Source: Bacillota bacterium
Lineage (GTDB): Bacteria > Bacillota > Clostridia > Lachnospirales > Lachnospiraceae
Assembly (NCBI GenBank): GCA_023415055.1
Contig: JAEZLZ010000126.1
Span: 1-64,000 of the forward strand
Direction: 5' to 3'
Length of the DNA: 64,000 bases
How positions within the stretch are numbered: the first letter of the stretch is position 1; each line of letters opens with the position of its first letter. The position numbers and the translations under genes were made by a program. Below, one piece after another: positions 8,856 to 18,620 of this stretch. The notes below the pieces were generated by a model that worked only from the letters and a program-made list of their open reading frames with translations, searched no databases and had not been told where the DNA came from.

Positions 8856-8883
8856 AAGATACCGCATTCCGGCATCTTTTTTT
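8856..8883 (+). terminator. Plus-oriented intrinsic terminator facing hprK
   Basis: AAGATACCG (8856-8864) pairs with CGGCATCTT (8870-8878), and seven T residues follow on the plus strand. No plus-strand gene lies upstream; on the minus strand the hairpin follows the hprK stop codon but the T-run is on the wrong side. It would stop antisense transcription entering hprK. It could also help terminate hprK transcripts weakly. Confidence 0.6.
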
Positions 8884-8900
8884 GCCTAAATAATAAAGAA

Positions 8901-9830
8901 CTAGTTCTCTGCTTTCTTTAAACTGTTAGTAACACGATTATACAATTCCTGTGCCGCATTATAGCCCATCTTCTTCTGACGGTAGTTAACCGCTGCGGAT
9001 TCGCAAATAATCGCAAGGTTTCTGCCCGGACGAATCGGAATCGAATGGCAGGGAACCTTATTGCCCAAGAATTCGATGTAGGTCTCTTCTAATCCAAGAC
9101 GGTCATAGTGCTTGTCCTTATTCCATTCCTCCAGCTTGATCACGAGATCAATGGACTGTGTATTCTTCACGCTTTCTACACCGAATAAAGTCTTAACATC
9201 AATGATCCCGATACCGCGAAGTTCAATAAAATGTCTGGTAATGTCCGGTGAAGTACCGATTAAGGTGTCATCACTTACCTTCTTGATCTCTACGACATCA
9301 TCCGTTACCAGACGGTGTCCGCGCTTAATTAACTCCAGAGCTGCTTCACTCTTACCGATACCACTCTCACCCATGATCAGGATACCTTCGCCATAGACAT
9401 CGACCAGACCGCCATGGATTGTGATACGGGGAGCAAGCTCCACATTCAACCAGCGAATTACTTCAGCCATGAAAGAGGAGGTGGTCTTTGCGGTTCGAAG
9501 TATCGGCACTCCCTTTTCATTGGCAAGGTGAATAAATTTCTCACTTACCTCTAAATTTCTGCTGAATACAATACAAGGAACACGATAATCCATCAGTCTG
9601 CTTATGATCTGAGAGCGCTGATCCTTTTCCATCTGCTGCATGTATGCCGCTTCCACATGACCAATTACCTGCACACGCTCCGAATCAAAATGGTCAAAGA
9701 ACCCGGCGAGCTGAAGTGCTGGTCGGTTTACATCAGGCTGGGAAATCTTAATGCTGTTAATATCGATGTCCGGAGTACAATTCTCCAAATTCATTTTCTC
9801 AATAAGACGAACCAGTTCAACTGTATACAT
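8901..9830 (-). CDS. hprK: HPr kinase/phosphorylase
   Basis: HprK phosphorylates Ser46 of HPr and Crh in response to glycolytic intermediates and reverses the reaction when phosphate is high; it is the central sensor of Firmicutes catabolite repression. The 309-residue protein carries the P-loop GESGIGKS (154-161), the preceding HGGLVDVYGEG with catalytic His139, and the HprK signature IELRGIGIIDV (202-212). GGAGG lies upstream of the ATG. Its likely substrate, the Crh-like protein, is encoded 4 kb away. Confidence 0.97.
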   Translation of the reverse strand: MYTVELVRLIEKMNLENCTPDIDINSIKISQPDVNRPALQLAGFFDHFDSERVQVIGHVEAAYMQQMEKDQRSQIISRLMDYRVPCIVFSRNLEVSEKFIHLANEKGVPILRTAKTTSSFMAEVIRWLNVELAPRITIHGGLVDVYGEGILIMGESGIGKSEAALELIKRGHRLVTDDVVEIKKVSDDTLIGTSPDITRHFIELRGIGIIDVKTLFGVESVKNTQSIDLVIKLEEWNKDKHYDRLGLEETYIEFLGNKVPCHSIPIRPGRNLAIICESAAVNYRQKKMGYNAAQELYNRVTNSLKKAEN

Positions 9831-9843
9831 TCATACCTCCATC

Positions 9844-9860
9844 TGCAGACTAAGTCTGCA
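9844..9860. promoter_or_regulatory. Palindrome just upstream of the hprK ribosome site
   Basis: TGCAGACT and AGTCTGCA flank one base, directly before the GGAGG of hprK. An AT-rich TATAAT (about 9868-9876) lies upstream of it on the minus strand. In DNA it could be an operator; in RNA it would place a hairpin next to the ribosome site. Confidence 0.4.
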
Positions 9861-10004
9861 TTTTATTATATATTTAAGCATAAAACTGCAAATAATATCG
9901 CTTTCAAACAAGAGAAGGTACACTTTGCGGACTTTTTCTCGTCATGAATTGAAAACCTGCTTATGCATATCTTACCACACGAATCGTTGGGATGTAAATG
10001 CTTA

Positions 10005-11873
10005 TTACACCTGCGGCTTGTGAAAAAACTCATATACCTGCTCCGCTGCCTGGCGGTTCATCGCTGGAACCTCCATTATCTCATCGATTTCTGCTGCTGC
10101 GATGGCTTCGAGAGACTGAAAATATTTCATCAGGGCCCGCCGTCTTGTCGGCCCGATCCCATTGATATCATCTAAGATTGAGCGTACCTGAGTCTTATTG
10201 CGAAGAAGCTTATGATATTCTATGGCAAAACGGTGGGTCTCATCCTGGATTCTCGTAATCAGTTTAAATAATTCACTGCTCTTATCCACCGGAAGCTCCC
10301 GGTTATTGTAGTAGAGTCCTCTGGTACGATGGTTGTCATCCTTCACCATACCGCACACTGCGATATCCAGATGGAGCTCCGACAGTACTCTAAGAGCGAT
10401 TCCAACCTGTCCTTTTCCACCGTCCATCAGAATAAGATCCGGATATCTGGTAAAGCTGCCGAGGGACTCATCGATTTGTTTTTCCTTCAGCTGCTCCTGC
10501 TCACGCATTCCATGAGTGAAACGCCTTGTCAGGACCTCATACATGGAGGCATAATCATCCGGCCCCTTTACGGTACGTATCTTAAATTTACGATAATCTG
10601 CCTTCTTTGGCTTACCTTTCTCATAGACTACCATGGAACCGACTGATTCAAAACCGGAGGTATTGGAGATATCAAAGGATTCAATTCGCTCGACTAATGG
10701 TAGATCCAGATAAGCCGCCAGCTCCCGCAGTGCTCCGACCGTCTTGGCTTCTTCCCTTTTAATCTTCTCAAGATCCTGATTCAGCACAAGAAGCGCATTC
10801 TTTCTTGCCAGATCCACCAGCTTTTCCTTATCACCTTTCTGAGGAACCTTTAGATAAACCTTCTGTCCGCGTTTGGCAGTCAGCCATTCTGTAATCAGCT
10901 CCTCTTCCTCTGTCCTTGTTCCCAGGAAGATCTCCTTGGGGATATATGGCGTTCCGGCATAAAATTGCTTCAGGAAGCTGGCCATGATGTTACCATCCTC
11001 TTCATCCTGAACTCCGGACAGATGGAAGTTGTCTCTTCCGATCAGTTTCCCGCTTCGGATAAAGAAGGTCTGTACGACAGCCTCATCCTTTTCTCTGGCA
11101 AAAGCCACGATATCACGGTCCACCTGATCGGTATTGGTGATCTTCTGCCGATTGGCAATCTGCTTGACGCTGCCAAGTAGATCACGGTATTCTGCTGCCT
11201 TCTCGAATTCCATCACATCAGAAGCCTTCATCATCTTCTCTTCCAAAAGCTTCCCTACTCTGGAGTAATTCCCGTTTAGAAATTCTATCACTTCATCTAT
11301 ATTGTTCTTGTATTCTGCCTCTGAGATATAACCCTGACAGGGTGCATCACATTGTCCCATATGATAATACAGACAAGGACGTTCCTTGCCGATGTCCCTC
11401 GGCAATACCCGATTACAGGTACGTATTTTATAGATTCGGCGCAGCAGCTCCAGAGTATCCTTCACGGCATTCACACTGGTGTATGGACCAAAGTATTTGG
11501 ACTTGTCCTTTTTCATTTCCCGCGAAATGGACACTTTGGGATAAGCCTCATTGGTGGTCACACGAATGTAAGGATAGGTCTTATCATCCTTCAGCATCGT
11601 GTTATATTTCGGCATGTGCTCCTTAATCAGATTACATTCAAGTACCAGTGCTTCCAGCTCGGAATCGGTAATGATATATTCAAAATGGTCGATCCGTTCG
11701 ACCATCTGGCGGATCTTTTCTGTATGATTACGGCTGGTCTGAAAATAAGACCGAACCCGATTCTTTAATATGATAGCTTTACCTACATAGATGATATTGT
11801 CCTTATCATCCCGCATGATATAGACACCGGGCTTCGCCGGTAATTTCTTAAGCTCTTCTTCGATGTTAAACAT
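10005..11873 (-). CDS. uvrC: Excinuclease ABC subunit C
   Basis: UvrC makes the two incisions of nucleotide excision repair with UvrAB. The 622-residue protein has the N-terminal GIY-YIG nuclease (KPGVYIMRDDKDNIIYVGKA), the UVR motif near residue 200, the C-terminal RNase H-like nuclease (ILMDGGKGQ; D of that motif and later catalytic acids) and a helix-hairpin-helix tail (DDINGIGPTRRRALMKYF). The ATG at 11873 is chosen; a GTG two codons upstream (11879) is also compatible with the AAGGAAGG ribosome site. Confidence 0.97.
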   Translation of the reverse strand: MFNIEEELKKLPAKPGVYIMRDDKDNIIYVGKAIILKNRVRSYFQTSRNHTEKIRQMVERIDHFEYIITDSELEALVLECNLIKEHMPKYNTMLKDDKTYPYIRVTTNEAYPKVSISREMKKDKSKYFGPYTSVNAVKDTLELLRRIYKIRTCNRVLPRDIGKERPCLYYHMGQCDAPCQGYISEAEYKNNIDEVIEFLNGNYSRVGKLLEEKMMKASDVMEFEKAAEYRDLLGSVKQIANRQKITNTDQVDRDIVAFAREKDEAVVQTFFIRSGKLIGRDNFHLSGVQDEEDGNIMASFLKQFYAGTPYIPKEIFLGTRTEEEELITEWLTAKRGQKVYLKVPQKGDKEKLVDLARKNALLVLNQDLEKIKREEAKTVGALRELAAYLDLPLVERIESFDISNTSGFESVGSMVVYEKGKPKKADYRKFKIRTVKGPDDYASMYEVLTRRFTHGMREQEQLKEKQIDESLGSFTRYPDLILMDGGKGQVGIALRVLSELHLDIAVCGMVKDDNHRTRGLYYNNRELPVDKSSELFKLITRIQDETHRFAIEYHKLLRNKTQVRSILDDINGIGPTRRRALMKYFQSLEAIAAAEIDEIMEVPAMNRQAAEQVYEFFHKPQV

Positions 11874-11914
11874 ATGCACCCGTGCCTTCCTTCCCGTAGT
11901 AAATGTTACACATT

Positions 11915-11943
11915 AGTATAGCATAATTTCTATTGGTAGACAA
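11915..11943 (-). promoter_or_regulatory. Sigma-A promoter of uvrC
   Basis: TTGTCT (11938-11943), a 17-base spacer and TATACT (11915-11920) on the minus strand, about 40 bases upstream of the uvrC start. Confidence 0.75.
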
Positions 11944-12065
11944 ATTGAAATACATACTTTCTTAGCAGCTCAACTCTAAAGCAGAAAAACTAGCTGAATT
12001 GAAGATAGCTTTTTCCAAATGTTTGTTATATAATAGTAAAAATTTATAAAAGTGGAGGTAGGAGT

Positions 12066-12758
12066 ATGAAAACCATCGGATTTATCGGCGGAATGAGTTG
12101 GGAAAGCACTGTAACCTACTATAAGATCATAAACGAGATTGTAAAGGAGAAGCTGGGAGGCTTTCACTCTGCAAAATGCATTCTCTACAGTGTTGATTTT
12201 CATGAAATCGAAGCTTTTCAATCGAAAGGAGAATGGGATAAGGCAGGTGAGCTGTTAGCAGACGTAGCCCTCAGCCTTGAGCATGCAGGTGCAGACTTTA
12301 TCGTAATTTGTACGAATACCATGCATAAGGTGGTTGATATAATTCAGAGCCGCATACAGATTCCCATTCTTCATATTGCGGAAGCAACGGCAGATGAGTT
12401 GATAAAAAAAGGAATAAAACGAGTCGCCCTTTTGGGTACCAAATATACCATGCAGCAGGATTTTTATAAATCGAAGCTTTTGGAGGCTGGTCTTGAGGTT
12501 ATTCTTCCTGATGACAAGGATATGGAGCTGATCAACCACACCATCTTTCAGGAGCTGTGCCTGGGTGTTATCTCTTCCTCCTCCAAAGCGGAATTTTTAC
12601 GGATCATAGATGCTCTAACGGCTAACCATGCCGAGGGTATCATCCTTGGCTGCACTGAGATCGGTTTATTGGTTGGACAAGAGGATACCTCTGCTCCGTT
12701 GTTCGACACTACTCGTATTCATGCAACCAAGGCAGCACTCACCGCATTAGGAGAATAG
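12066..12758 (+). CDS. Aspartate/glutamate racemase family protein
   Basis: The 230-residue protein starts MKTIGFIGGMSWEST, typical of the YgeA/aspartate racemase branch. The two catalytic cysteines of this two-base enzyme family are present: C82 in ICTNTMHK and C196 in ILGCTEIG. It would interconvert L- and D-aspartate or a related amino acid. It is one of only two clear plus-strand genes in the window, is divergent from uvrC, and has its own terminator. A TATAAT at 12029-12034 is a likely -10 element, without a good -35. Substrate is inferred. Confidence 0.88.
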   Translation: MKTIGFIGGMSWESTVTYYKIINEIVKEKLGGFHSAKCILYSVDFHEIEAFQSKGEWDKAGELLADVALSLEHAGADFIVICTNTMHKVVDIIQSRIQIPILHIAEATADELIKKGIKRVALLGTKYTMQQDFYKSKLLEAGLEVILPDDKDMELINHTIFQELCLGVISSSSKAEFLRIIDALTANHAEGIILGCTEIGLLVGQEDTSAPLFDTTRIHATKAALTALGE

Positions 12759-12784
12759 CTTCCATCAAACCCGGCATCAGTACA

Positions 12785-12832
12785 AAGCGGAAGTAAGAAT
12801 TTCCTGAAAAAAATCCTCACTTCCGCTTTTCT
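12785..12832 (+). terminator. Terminator of the racemase gene
   Basis: AAGCGGAAGT (12785-12794) pairs with ACTTCCGCTT (12819-12828) and is followed by T residues, 26 bases after the racemase stop codon. Confidence 0.8.
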
Positions 12833-12947
12833 TCCTATACTATCTATTTTTTAGTACTTCCCTCTCACTAATTGCAAATTAGTCAATGATTACTGTCGCG
12901 GCTGCTTCTTTCTCCAGGATAGACCTCCTTGGTTAATCTCCTTGACC

Positions 12948-15900
12948 TTATTCAAAGTATACCGTCATTTCCTTAATCTTACCCTCACGAAGCTTCCATG
13001 CCAAATCTCCGGTGATCTCATCTCCTTCGATTACGGTATCTGCAATCTCGATTTTTGTAATTCTTGCTGCTTTCTCTCCATAAGTAGCTTTTTTGGAGGG
13101 ATTTCGATAATTCACCTTACAGCTTGAGAAAAGGGTAAAGGATATACATCCTTCCTCATCAAACATCCAATCCGCCAGCTTCGGTGCTAATCGTAGGGTA
13201 AGCTGACCATTCTCATAGGTGAAAATCTTCTCTCCGACAAACATTGCGATCCACATAGAGATAGTCTCTGTCGTAGATCCGCTTAGTCTTGCCACGTAAC
13301 CCCTTCCGTGGATCTCCTCATTGGGATTTACACTGGAAGCAATAAAGGAAGAATTCTCTAAGATACTTCTGCCATATTCCTTCGGATCACGAAATACTAC
13401 CATAGCAGTCTTAATGTCCTCATAGAACCGGTCATACAGTCCGGCACGCAGCAGCGCCAATAAATACTTATATTCCATATGTAAGAATACACTCTCACGC
13501 TCCAGCCAGCCTGCTGTAAATGCACGGATACGTCCGTTCTCCATCGAGATATGACCGATCGGAACACTGGTTTTATACATACCAAGCTTGCGGTCAAACA
13601 ATTCACTCGCACGTACCTCTTTGTAAAGCTTCTCGGCCTCTGTCTGCTTCAACGTCGGCATCATTTTCGCAGGTCCTTCTAGGAATGCGGGAAGCGGCTG
13701 TACCTCGAAGGCTTTCACAACCGCCTTCGGAAGGCCGTAACCACTGTTTATCTTTTCTCCCTTCTCATCCAGTACCGGTTCGAACTCTGCCGCATGATAA
13801 GTAAAATATGTCGGTACGATCCCATTACCGTAAGCACAGGCTTTTTCAACACCCTGCTCCAGCTTTTTAAGAAATGCTTTGAATATAGAATGAAGCCTTT
13901 CGGTGTCGATTATATTCTCATCGCCTTCGACTCCAAAGCGAATTCGGTCACGGAATACTTCCCGAAGATTTGATACATGATCCCAATAGGTGAAGTCACT
14001 CCAATTCTCATTCTCCGCTCTATGTAACGCATCCGACACTTCCATCAGAAAATCGTAGATTTCTGCCGGGAGAGCCAGCTTCTCCACCATGGTGACTGCT
14101 TCACAAAGGAAGGTAACGAGACGCTTTAACTCAAAGGTCTCAGACATTCCGCTTCCGAACAAACCCGGAAGACCATTCATCGCATCATTCCAACCCGGCT
14201 TGCCACCTTCCATCTCGATACCCATTCCATACGGATCCAGGGTAGAAAACTTGTTTAAGGCTAAGGTAATCATCTTACCCATTAGGCTGGTTCTTGCCAC
14301 TCCACCTTTTGCACTCGGTAGCCAGTTAGTTCCCTTTTTATCAAATCCGGGCCGGTTCAGCTTCTCTTCATCATGAACCAGAGCACCGTACTGTCTTGCC
14401 TCATTTTTAGCTGTAATTACATATTTTTCAGACCTCGGAAGCACCCTGGCCGGACTGTCATAGAAGCGATAGCTGTCTTTTTCAAAAAGCAACTTCTCCT
14501 TCTTCTCCGGGAAGATATTCAGATAGCTGCCTACCAGATCCATATTGTAATCCCAGTGATCACTCCAATAGCCTTCGCCAAAGCCGGCTTCAATGTTCTG
14601 ATCGCTGTTTAAAAGAAGCTTTTCAAGCAGTGCATCCTCTTCACATTGCAATTCAATATGATACTTTGCGATGCAGTTCATGATCTGTCCGGGTGTAAAG
14701 GGCTTACTGATTACCTTCAGCAGCCTGTTGCTCTGTTCCGCCGCCTGAACCGCTAAGAATTGTCTCATCTCCTCTTCCATCTCCGGTCTGATCGTGAAGG
14801 TGGAAGGTCTGACCTCCAATGGATTATAACCGTCAATCTGTATCAGTTCAAAAAAGGTCTTAACGTTAAAATCATCTATTTCATTATGGAAGAAAATGTC
14901 ATTTCTTCGATTCTGGTTCACATCCCTGAAATTACCGTTTCCCTGGGAATAATACTCTCCTGCGATGGAGAAGAAGTTATAATCTCTCTCCGGATCCCCA
15001 TGCTTACGGCTAAACAGATGAACCACTGATTTATTGTCACCCTCACCGAATACGAAGGGATATCCTCCACGCAGAAAGTTATCCAGATAATTCTGTTCCA
15101 TATATTGATCAAACATTGGTACTCCGGAATGAGTACGGATATCCGCCGTCAGCTCGTCTACCAATTTCTCCGCCATGGCTTCGTTTCTGGAAAGGAAATC
15201 AGTCTGACAGAATTCGGGAAGCTTTGTGTTAAGTTGATCGATCGACCCGGCAAAACCGGTCAGGGTAAAGAACTGCTTACTCTCCCTGCCAGGCAGGTCC
15301 AGTTTGATCGGAGTAAATCCACAGGGTACCTTATTATAAAAGCACTGAGTATGATTTAGCAACGTCTGCAGGTCCTCTTTCATAAAATTAATTGGTTGTA
15401 ATAATGCTGTATCGTAATCAAAGATGGTCTCGGCATCATAGATCGCCGGCATAATCTTTCCCTCGAAGATACCGACATAATAATAACCCCCTTCAATCTC
15501 CGATACCTCGGCCGAATCATCACTGGAGGCTCTCATGGTATAGTAAGGAGCCTGATGCTCCAGGTTCTTGATCTCGGTCCAGCTCTTGAACAGATTCGAC
15601 ATCTCTTTATACATACTATTCGTTATACCGTAAGGAATAATCTTCGGTAGTCCATCAAGCAACTCGATGTGCTTTACCTCACCGGTCATATTTTCGAGTT
15701 CAACCTTACGAACCAGAGCTCCAATGCTGTTATTCGGAAGAACGTAGTATTTAACCCGGATTTTCAGACCGAACTCGTGATTCTCCTCTTCGATCCAAAA
15801 GCTGTTCTTACGTATGTAAAAGCTGCGTGCCACCTCCGGATGATATCCGTGAAAGGGTTCAAATAGCTTTCCGTCACAACGGATAAAGGTACGAAAGCCC

Positions 15901-16127
15901 TTCACCGGGGTATTCTCATAGGCTGTATTCGCAGGATTAAATTCCATGATGGCATTATTTTTGTGATGAATTCCAAAGCTGTTCACACCTTGTCCCCGAT
16001 TGGTGTAATATACCCAAAGCGGTATTCCCTTCTTTCCGGCAAGCCCTGGTAAAAAGCTGGAAAATGCGGGCAGCTCATCATACCCATCAATTCTATATAC
16101 ATCATCAATTAATTGATATTTACTCAT
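12948..16127 (-). CDS. Glycoside phosphorylase of the GH94/GH149/GH161 type
   Basis: The 1059-residue protein has the layout of inverting glycoside phosphorylases: an N-terminal beta-sandwich (roughly residues 1-290, with GQGVNSFGIHHKNNAIMEF), a helical linker and an (alpha/alpha)6 barrel. The barrel contains GKPGWNDAMNGLPGLFG around residues 643-659, where Asp648 is the candidate catalytic acid. Such enzymes cleave beta-glucosidic oligosaccharides with phosphate to give a sugar 1-phosphate in the cytosol. The length is greater than that of cellobiose phosphorylase (about 800) and nearer to the beta-1,3-glucan phosphorylase families, but I cannot assign linkage. No signal peptide is seen. It stands alone behind a promoter with an inverted repeat, which suggests sugar-responsive control. 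Confidence 0.8.
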   Translation of the reverse strand: MSKYQLIDDVYRIDGYDELPAFSSFLPGLAGKKGIPLWVYYTNRGQGVNSFGIHHKNNAIMEFNPANTAYENTPVKGFRTFIRCDGKLFEPFHGYHPEVARSFYIRKNSFWIEEENHEFGLKIRVKYYVLPNNSIGALVRKVELENMTGEVKHIELLDGLPKIIPYGITNSMYKEMSNLFKSWTEIKNLEHQAPYYTMRASSDDSAEVSEIEGGYYYVGIFEGKIMPAIYDAETIFDYDTALLQPINFMKEDLQTLLNHTQCFYNKVPCGFTPIKLDLPGRESKQFFTLTGFAGSIDQLNTKLPEFCQTDFLSRNEAMAEKLVDELTADIRTHSGVPMFDQYMEQNYLDNFLRGGYPFVFGEGDNKSVVHLFSRKHGDPERDYNFFSIAGEYYSQGNGNFRDVNQNRRNDIFFHNEIDDFNVKTFFELIQIDGYNPLEVRPSTFTIRPEMEEEMRQFLAVQAAEQSNRLLKVISKPFTPGQIMNCIAKYHIELQCEEDALLEKLLLNSDQNIEAGFGEGYWSDHWDYNMDLVGSYLNIFPEKKEKLLFEKDSYRFYDSPARVLPRSEKYVITAKNEARQYGALVHDEEKLNRPGFDKKGTNWLPSAKGGVARTSLMGKMITLALNKFSTLDPYGMGIEMEGGKPGWNDAMNGLPGLFGSGMSETFELKRLVTFLCEAVTMVEKLALPAEIYDFLMEVSDALHRAENENWSDFTYWDHVSNLREVFRDRIRFGVEGDENIIDTERLHSIFKAFLKKLEQGVEKACAYGNGIVPTYFTYHAAEFEPVLDEKGEKINSGYGLPKAVVKAFEVQPLPAFLEGPAKMMPTLKQTEAEKLYKEVRASELFDRKLGMYKTSVPIGHISMENGRIRAFTAGWLERESVFLHMEYKYLLALLRAGLYDRFYEDIKTAMVVFRDPKEYGRSILENSSFIASSVNPNEEIHGRGYVARLSGSTTETISMWIAMFVGEKIFTYENGQLTLRLAPKLADWMFDEEGCISFTLFSSCKVNYRNPSKKATYGEKAARITKIEIADTVIEGDEITGDLAWKLREGKIKEMTVYFE

Positions 16128-16229
16128 TCAACCATCCTCCATTGTTCATATTTTATCATCAAAAACCCTTCCGTCCTTTATCTTTCAATTCTCTTGTTAA
16201 CCGTGTTACACTGGATTTATCTCTAAAAC

Positions 16230-16258
16230 ATTATATACATTATTACTTCAAACTGCAA
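16230..16258 (-). promoter_or_regulatory. Sigma-A promoter of the glycoside phosphorylase gene
   Basis: TTGCAG (16253-16258), 17 bases, TATAAT (16230-16235) on the minus strand; the start codon is about 100 bases downstream. Confidence 0.8.
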
Positions 16259-16280
16259 TAAAAACATTTTTATTACAGTT
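16251..16280. promoter_or_regulatory. Operator-like inverted repeat over the phosphorylase -35 box
   Basis: Arms AACTGCAATAAAAA and TTTTTATTACAGTT (14 bases each, one mismatch) flank CA and cover the -35 box. The position fits a repressor or activator site that controls the phosphorylase; no regulator gene lies next to it. Confidence 0.65.
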
Positions 16281-16521
16281 AATACTATTCTTTATTGGAT
16301 ATAATGCACATGTGCAATCTCCTTTTCCATCGTATATTATTTTAAATGCATAATCAAAAATAGTTAATCCTCCCAAATAATCTATTTTCTTTCATTAAAT
16401 TACTTATTTTGTGGCTCATATGTTTTTGAAACGTTTTTATTTGAGGTGCGTCATCCCAAAGCGAACTACGTTCGCTATCCGGAGTGCTTATTGTGTAATA
16501 GTAAGCCAGCTCCTATTACAC

Positions 16522-16556
16522 AAAAAAGGATTATAGCAGCTTACCCGCCATAATCC
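16522..16556 (-). terminator. Terminator of ftsH
   Basis: On the minus strand GGATTATGGC pairs with GCTATAATCC (16528-16556, two imperfect positions) and is followed by six T residues. It starts 33 bases after the ftsH stop codon. A second hairpin (16491-16523) follows. Confidence 0.85.
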
Positions 16557-16588
16557 CAATTCTCTTATTTTTTATAATGAAGCTTTCA

Positions 16589-18508
16589 TTACATCATGTC
16601 CGGAAGCAGTGAATTCTCTGCGCTCTTGTCAGTGTTTTCGTCCTTGGGTTCATCCAAGATTCCCTTTACTTCCTTATATATCTTCATAAACTCTTCACCG
16701 GTGATGGTTTCTTTGGTAATTAAGTAGTCTGCAATCTTGTCGAGTACATCACGGCTTCCTGCAAGAAGCTCTTCTGCTTTCTCATAACAGGTCTTCAGAA
16801 TCTGCATTACCTCTTGATCGATCTCACCGGCAGTGTCATCACCACAATTTAAGACTGCCCTTCCATCCAGATAACGGTTCTCCACGGATTCCAGACCCAT
16901 GAGTCCAAACCGATCCGACATACCGTATTGGGTAACCATCGCTCTTGCAAGAGAGGTTGCTTTCTCGATATCATTGGAGGCACCGGTAGTAATTGAGTTG
17001 AATACCAGCTTCTCAGCCGCACGGCCACCATAAAGGGTAACAATTCGAGTCAGAATCTCATCCTTACTCATCAGATACTTCTCTTCTTCCGGTACCTGCA
17101 TTACATATCCCAGAGAACCCATGGTTCTGGGCACGATGGTAATCTTCTGTACCGGTTCTGCATTCTTCTCCAGTGCTGTTACTAATGCATGACCCACCTC
17201 ATGATAAGCCACTATCTTCTTCTCTTCTTTACTAAGAATACGGTCTTTCTTTTCCTTACCTGCAATAACCACCTCAACAGATTCAAATAAATCTTCCTGA
17301 GTAACTACGGTTCTTCCCTGCTTCACAGCGAGTATCGCTGCTTCATTGATCATATTGGCAAGATCGGAACCTACCGCACCGGAGGTTGCTCTTGCAATTG
17401 CTTCTAAATCCACCGAATCATGCATCAATACATTCTTTGCATGAACCTTCAGGATGTCCACTCTACCCTTTAGATCCGGCTTATCTACGATAATTCTTCG
17501 ATCAAAACGACCGGGACGAAGCAACGCCTTATCTAATACCTCGGGACGATTCGTTGCACCAAGGATAACAAGACCCTTGGAGGAATCGAAGCCATCCATA
17601 TTCGCTAACAGCTGATTCAGTGTCTGCTCACGCTCGTCATTTCCTCCACCGTAGTGGGAATCTCTGCTCTTACCGATGGCATCGATCTCATCGATAAATA
17701 TAATGCAGGGAGCAGACTGCTGCGCTTGCTTAAATAAATCTCTTACTCTCGAAGCACCGACACCGACAAACATCTCAACAAAGTCCGATCCTGATAAGGA
17801 GAAGAACGGAACCTTTGCTTCTCCGGCTACCGCTTTCGCAAGAAGCGTCTTACCGGTTCCGGGAGGTCCGACGAGCAATGCGCCCTTTGGCAGCTTTGCA
17901 CCAATGCGGGTATATTTTGCAGGATTATGAAGGAAATCTACAATCTCAGTCAGAGATTCCTTTGCCTCCTCTTGCCCTGCTACATCCTTGAAGGTAACTC
18001 CGGTCTGCTTCTCGACATAAACCTTGGCATTACTCTTTCCGACGCCCATGACACCGCCGCTGTTTTTTGAAATGGTCCGGAACAGAAACCACATCACCAC
18101 ATAGATGGCAACAAAGGGAAGAACATAAGAAAGAATCGTGGTTATAATCGAGGAGCTGTTGTCATTCACCTCTTGGTCATAAGTAACATTCGCTTTATTT
18201 AAGCGATCGACCAGCTCCAGATCAAGAAAGGCACCTGTATAATAGGTAATATCCAGTGCTCCTTCCTGCTGATCCTTAGGCGTGATCACTATCGTGTTAT
18301 CATTTTTCACCTTTACTGAATCTACCTTACCTTCATCCAGCATCTGCAAAAATTCGCTGTAGGTAATCTGTTTATGAGTACTGTCCTTAATCTGCTCTGT
18401 CAAAGTCCAAAACATATACCAGATGACCAGAGCGGATATCAGAGTGATAATAATGACCATCTTATTCGGTGAGCCATTTTTATTCTGTTTATTGTTATTG
18501 TTATCCAT
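16589..18508 (-). CDS. ftsH: ATP-dependent zinc metalloprotease FtsH
   Basis: FtsH degrades misfolded membrane proteins and short-lived regulators. The 639-residue protein has two membrane helices (about 17-36 and 122-144) that flank a short external domain, the AAA+ Walker A GPPGTGKT (214-221), Walker B and sensor motifs (IIFIDEIDAIG, GATNRP), the second region of homology (RPGRFDR) and the zinc-binding HEVGH (436-440; the usual third residue Ala is Val here). AGGAGG precedes the ATG. Confidence 0.97.
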   Translation of the reverse strand: MDNNNNKQNKNGSPNKMVIIITLISALVIWYMFWTLTEQIKDSTHKQITYSEFLQMLDEGKVDSVKVKNDNTIVITPKDQQEGALDITYYTGAFLDLELVDRLNKANVTYDQEVNDNSSSIITTILSYVLPFVAIYVVMWFLFRTISKNSGGVMGVGKSNAKVYVEKQTGVTFKDVAGQEEAKESLTEIVDFLHNPAKYTRIGAKLPKGALLVGPPGTGKTLLAKAVAGEAKVPFFSLSGSDFVEMFVGVGASRVRDLFKQAQQSAPCIIFIDEIDAIGKSRDSHYGGGNDEREQTLNQLLANMDGFDSSKGLVILGATNRPEVLDKALLRPGRFDRRIIVDKPDLKGRVDILKVHAKNVLMHDSVDLEAIARATSGAVGSDLANMINEAAILAVKQGRTVVTQEDLFESVEVVIAGKEKKDRILSKEEKKIVAYHEVGHALVTALEKNAEPVQKITIVPRTMGSLGYVMQVPEEEKYLMSKDEILTRIVTLYGGRAAEKLVFNSITTGASNDIEKATSLARAMVTQYGMSDRFGLMGLESVENRYLDGRAVLNCGDDTAGEIDQEVMQILKTCYEKAEELLAGSRDVLDKIADYLITKETITGEEFMKIYKEVKGILDEPKDENTDKSAENSLLPDMM

Positions 18509-18591
18509 GAAATCCTCCTATTCATAGCGCTTCTCTTATTTATACAAACGGACCTTAAGCCCTTAATCTGCCAATACGAACCGTATAACTC

Positions 18592-18620
18592 ATTATACTT
18601 ATAGTCTTTCCATAAATCAA
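18592..18620 (-). promoter_or_regulatory. Sigma-A promoter of ftsH
   Basis: TTGATT (18615-18620), 17 bases, TATAAT (18592-18597) on the minus strand, about 85 bases upstream of the start codon. Confidence 0.8.

Larger units (their letters stand above)
16128..16588. other. Intergenic regulatory region between ftsH and the phosphorylase gene
   Basis: The 461 bases contain no gene. They hold the phosphorylase promoter and operator-like repeat, a 12-base palindrome TGCACATGTGCA (16305-16316), a hairpin AGCGAAC-tac-GTTCGCT (16460-16476), a hairpin TTGTGTAATAG/CTATTACACAA (16491-16523) and the ftsH terminator. Confidence 0.7.

Noticed and set aside
12948..16127. 1,2-beta-oligoglucan phosphorylase
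   Set aside because: The recalled sequence of that enzyme does not resemble the N-terminal region here, so only the general phosphorylase class is claimed.
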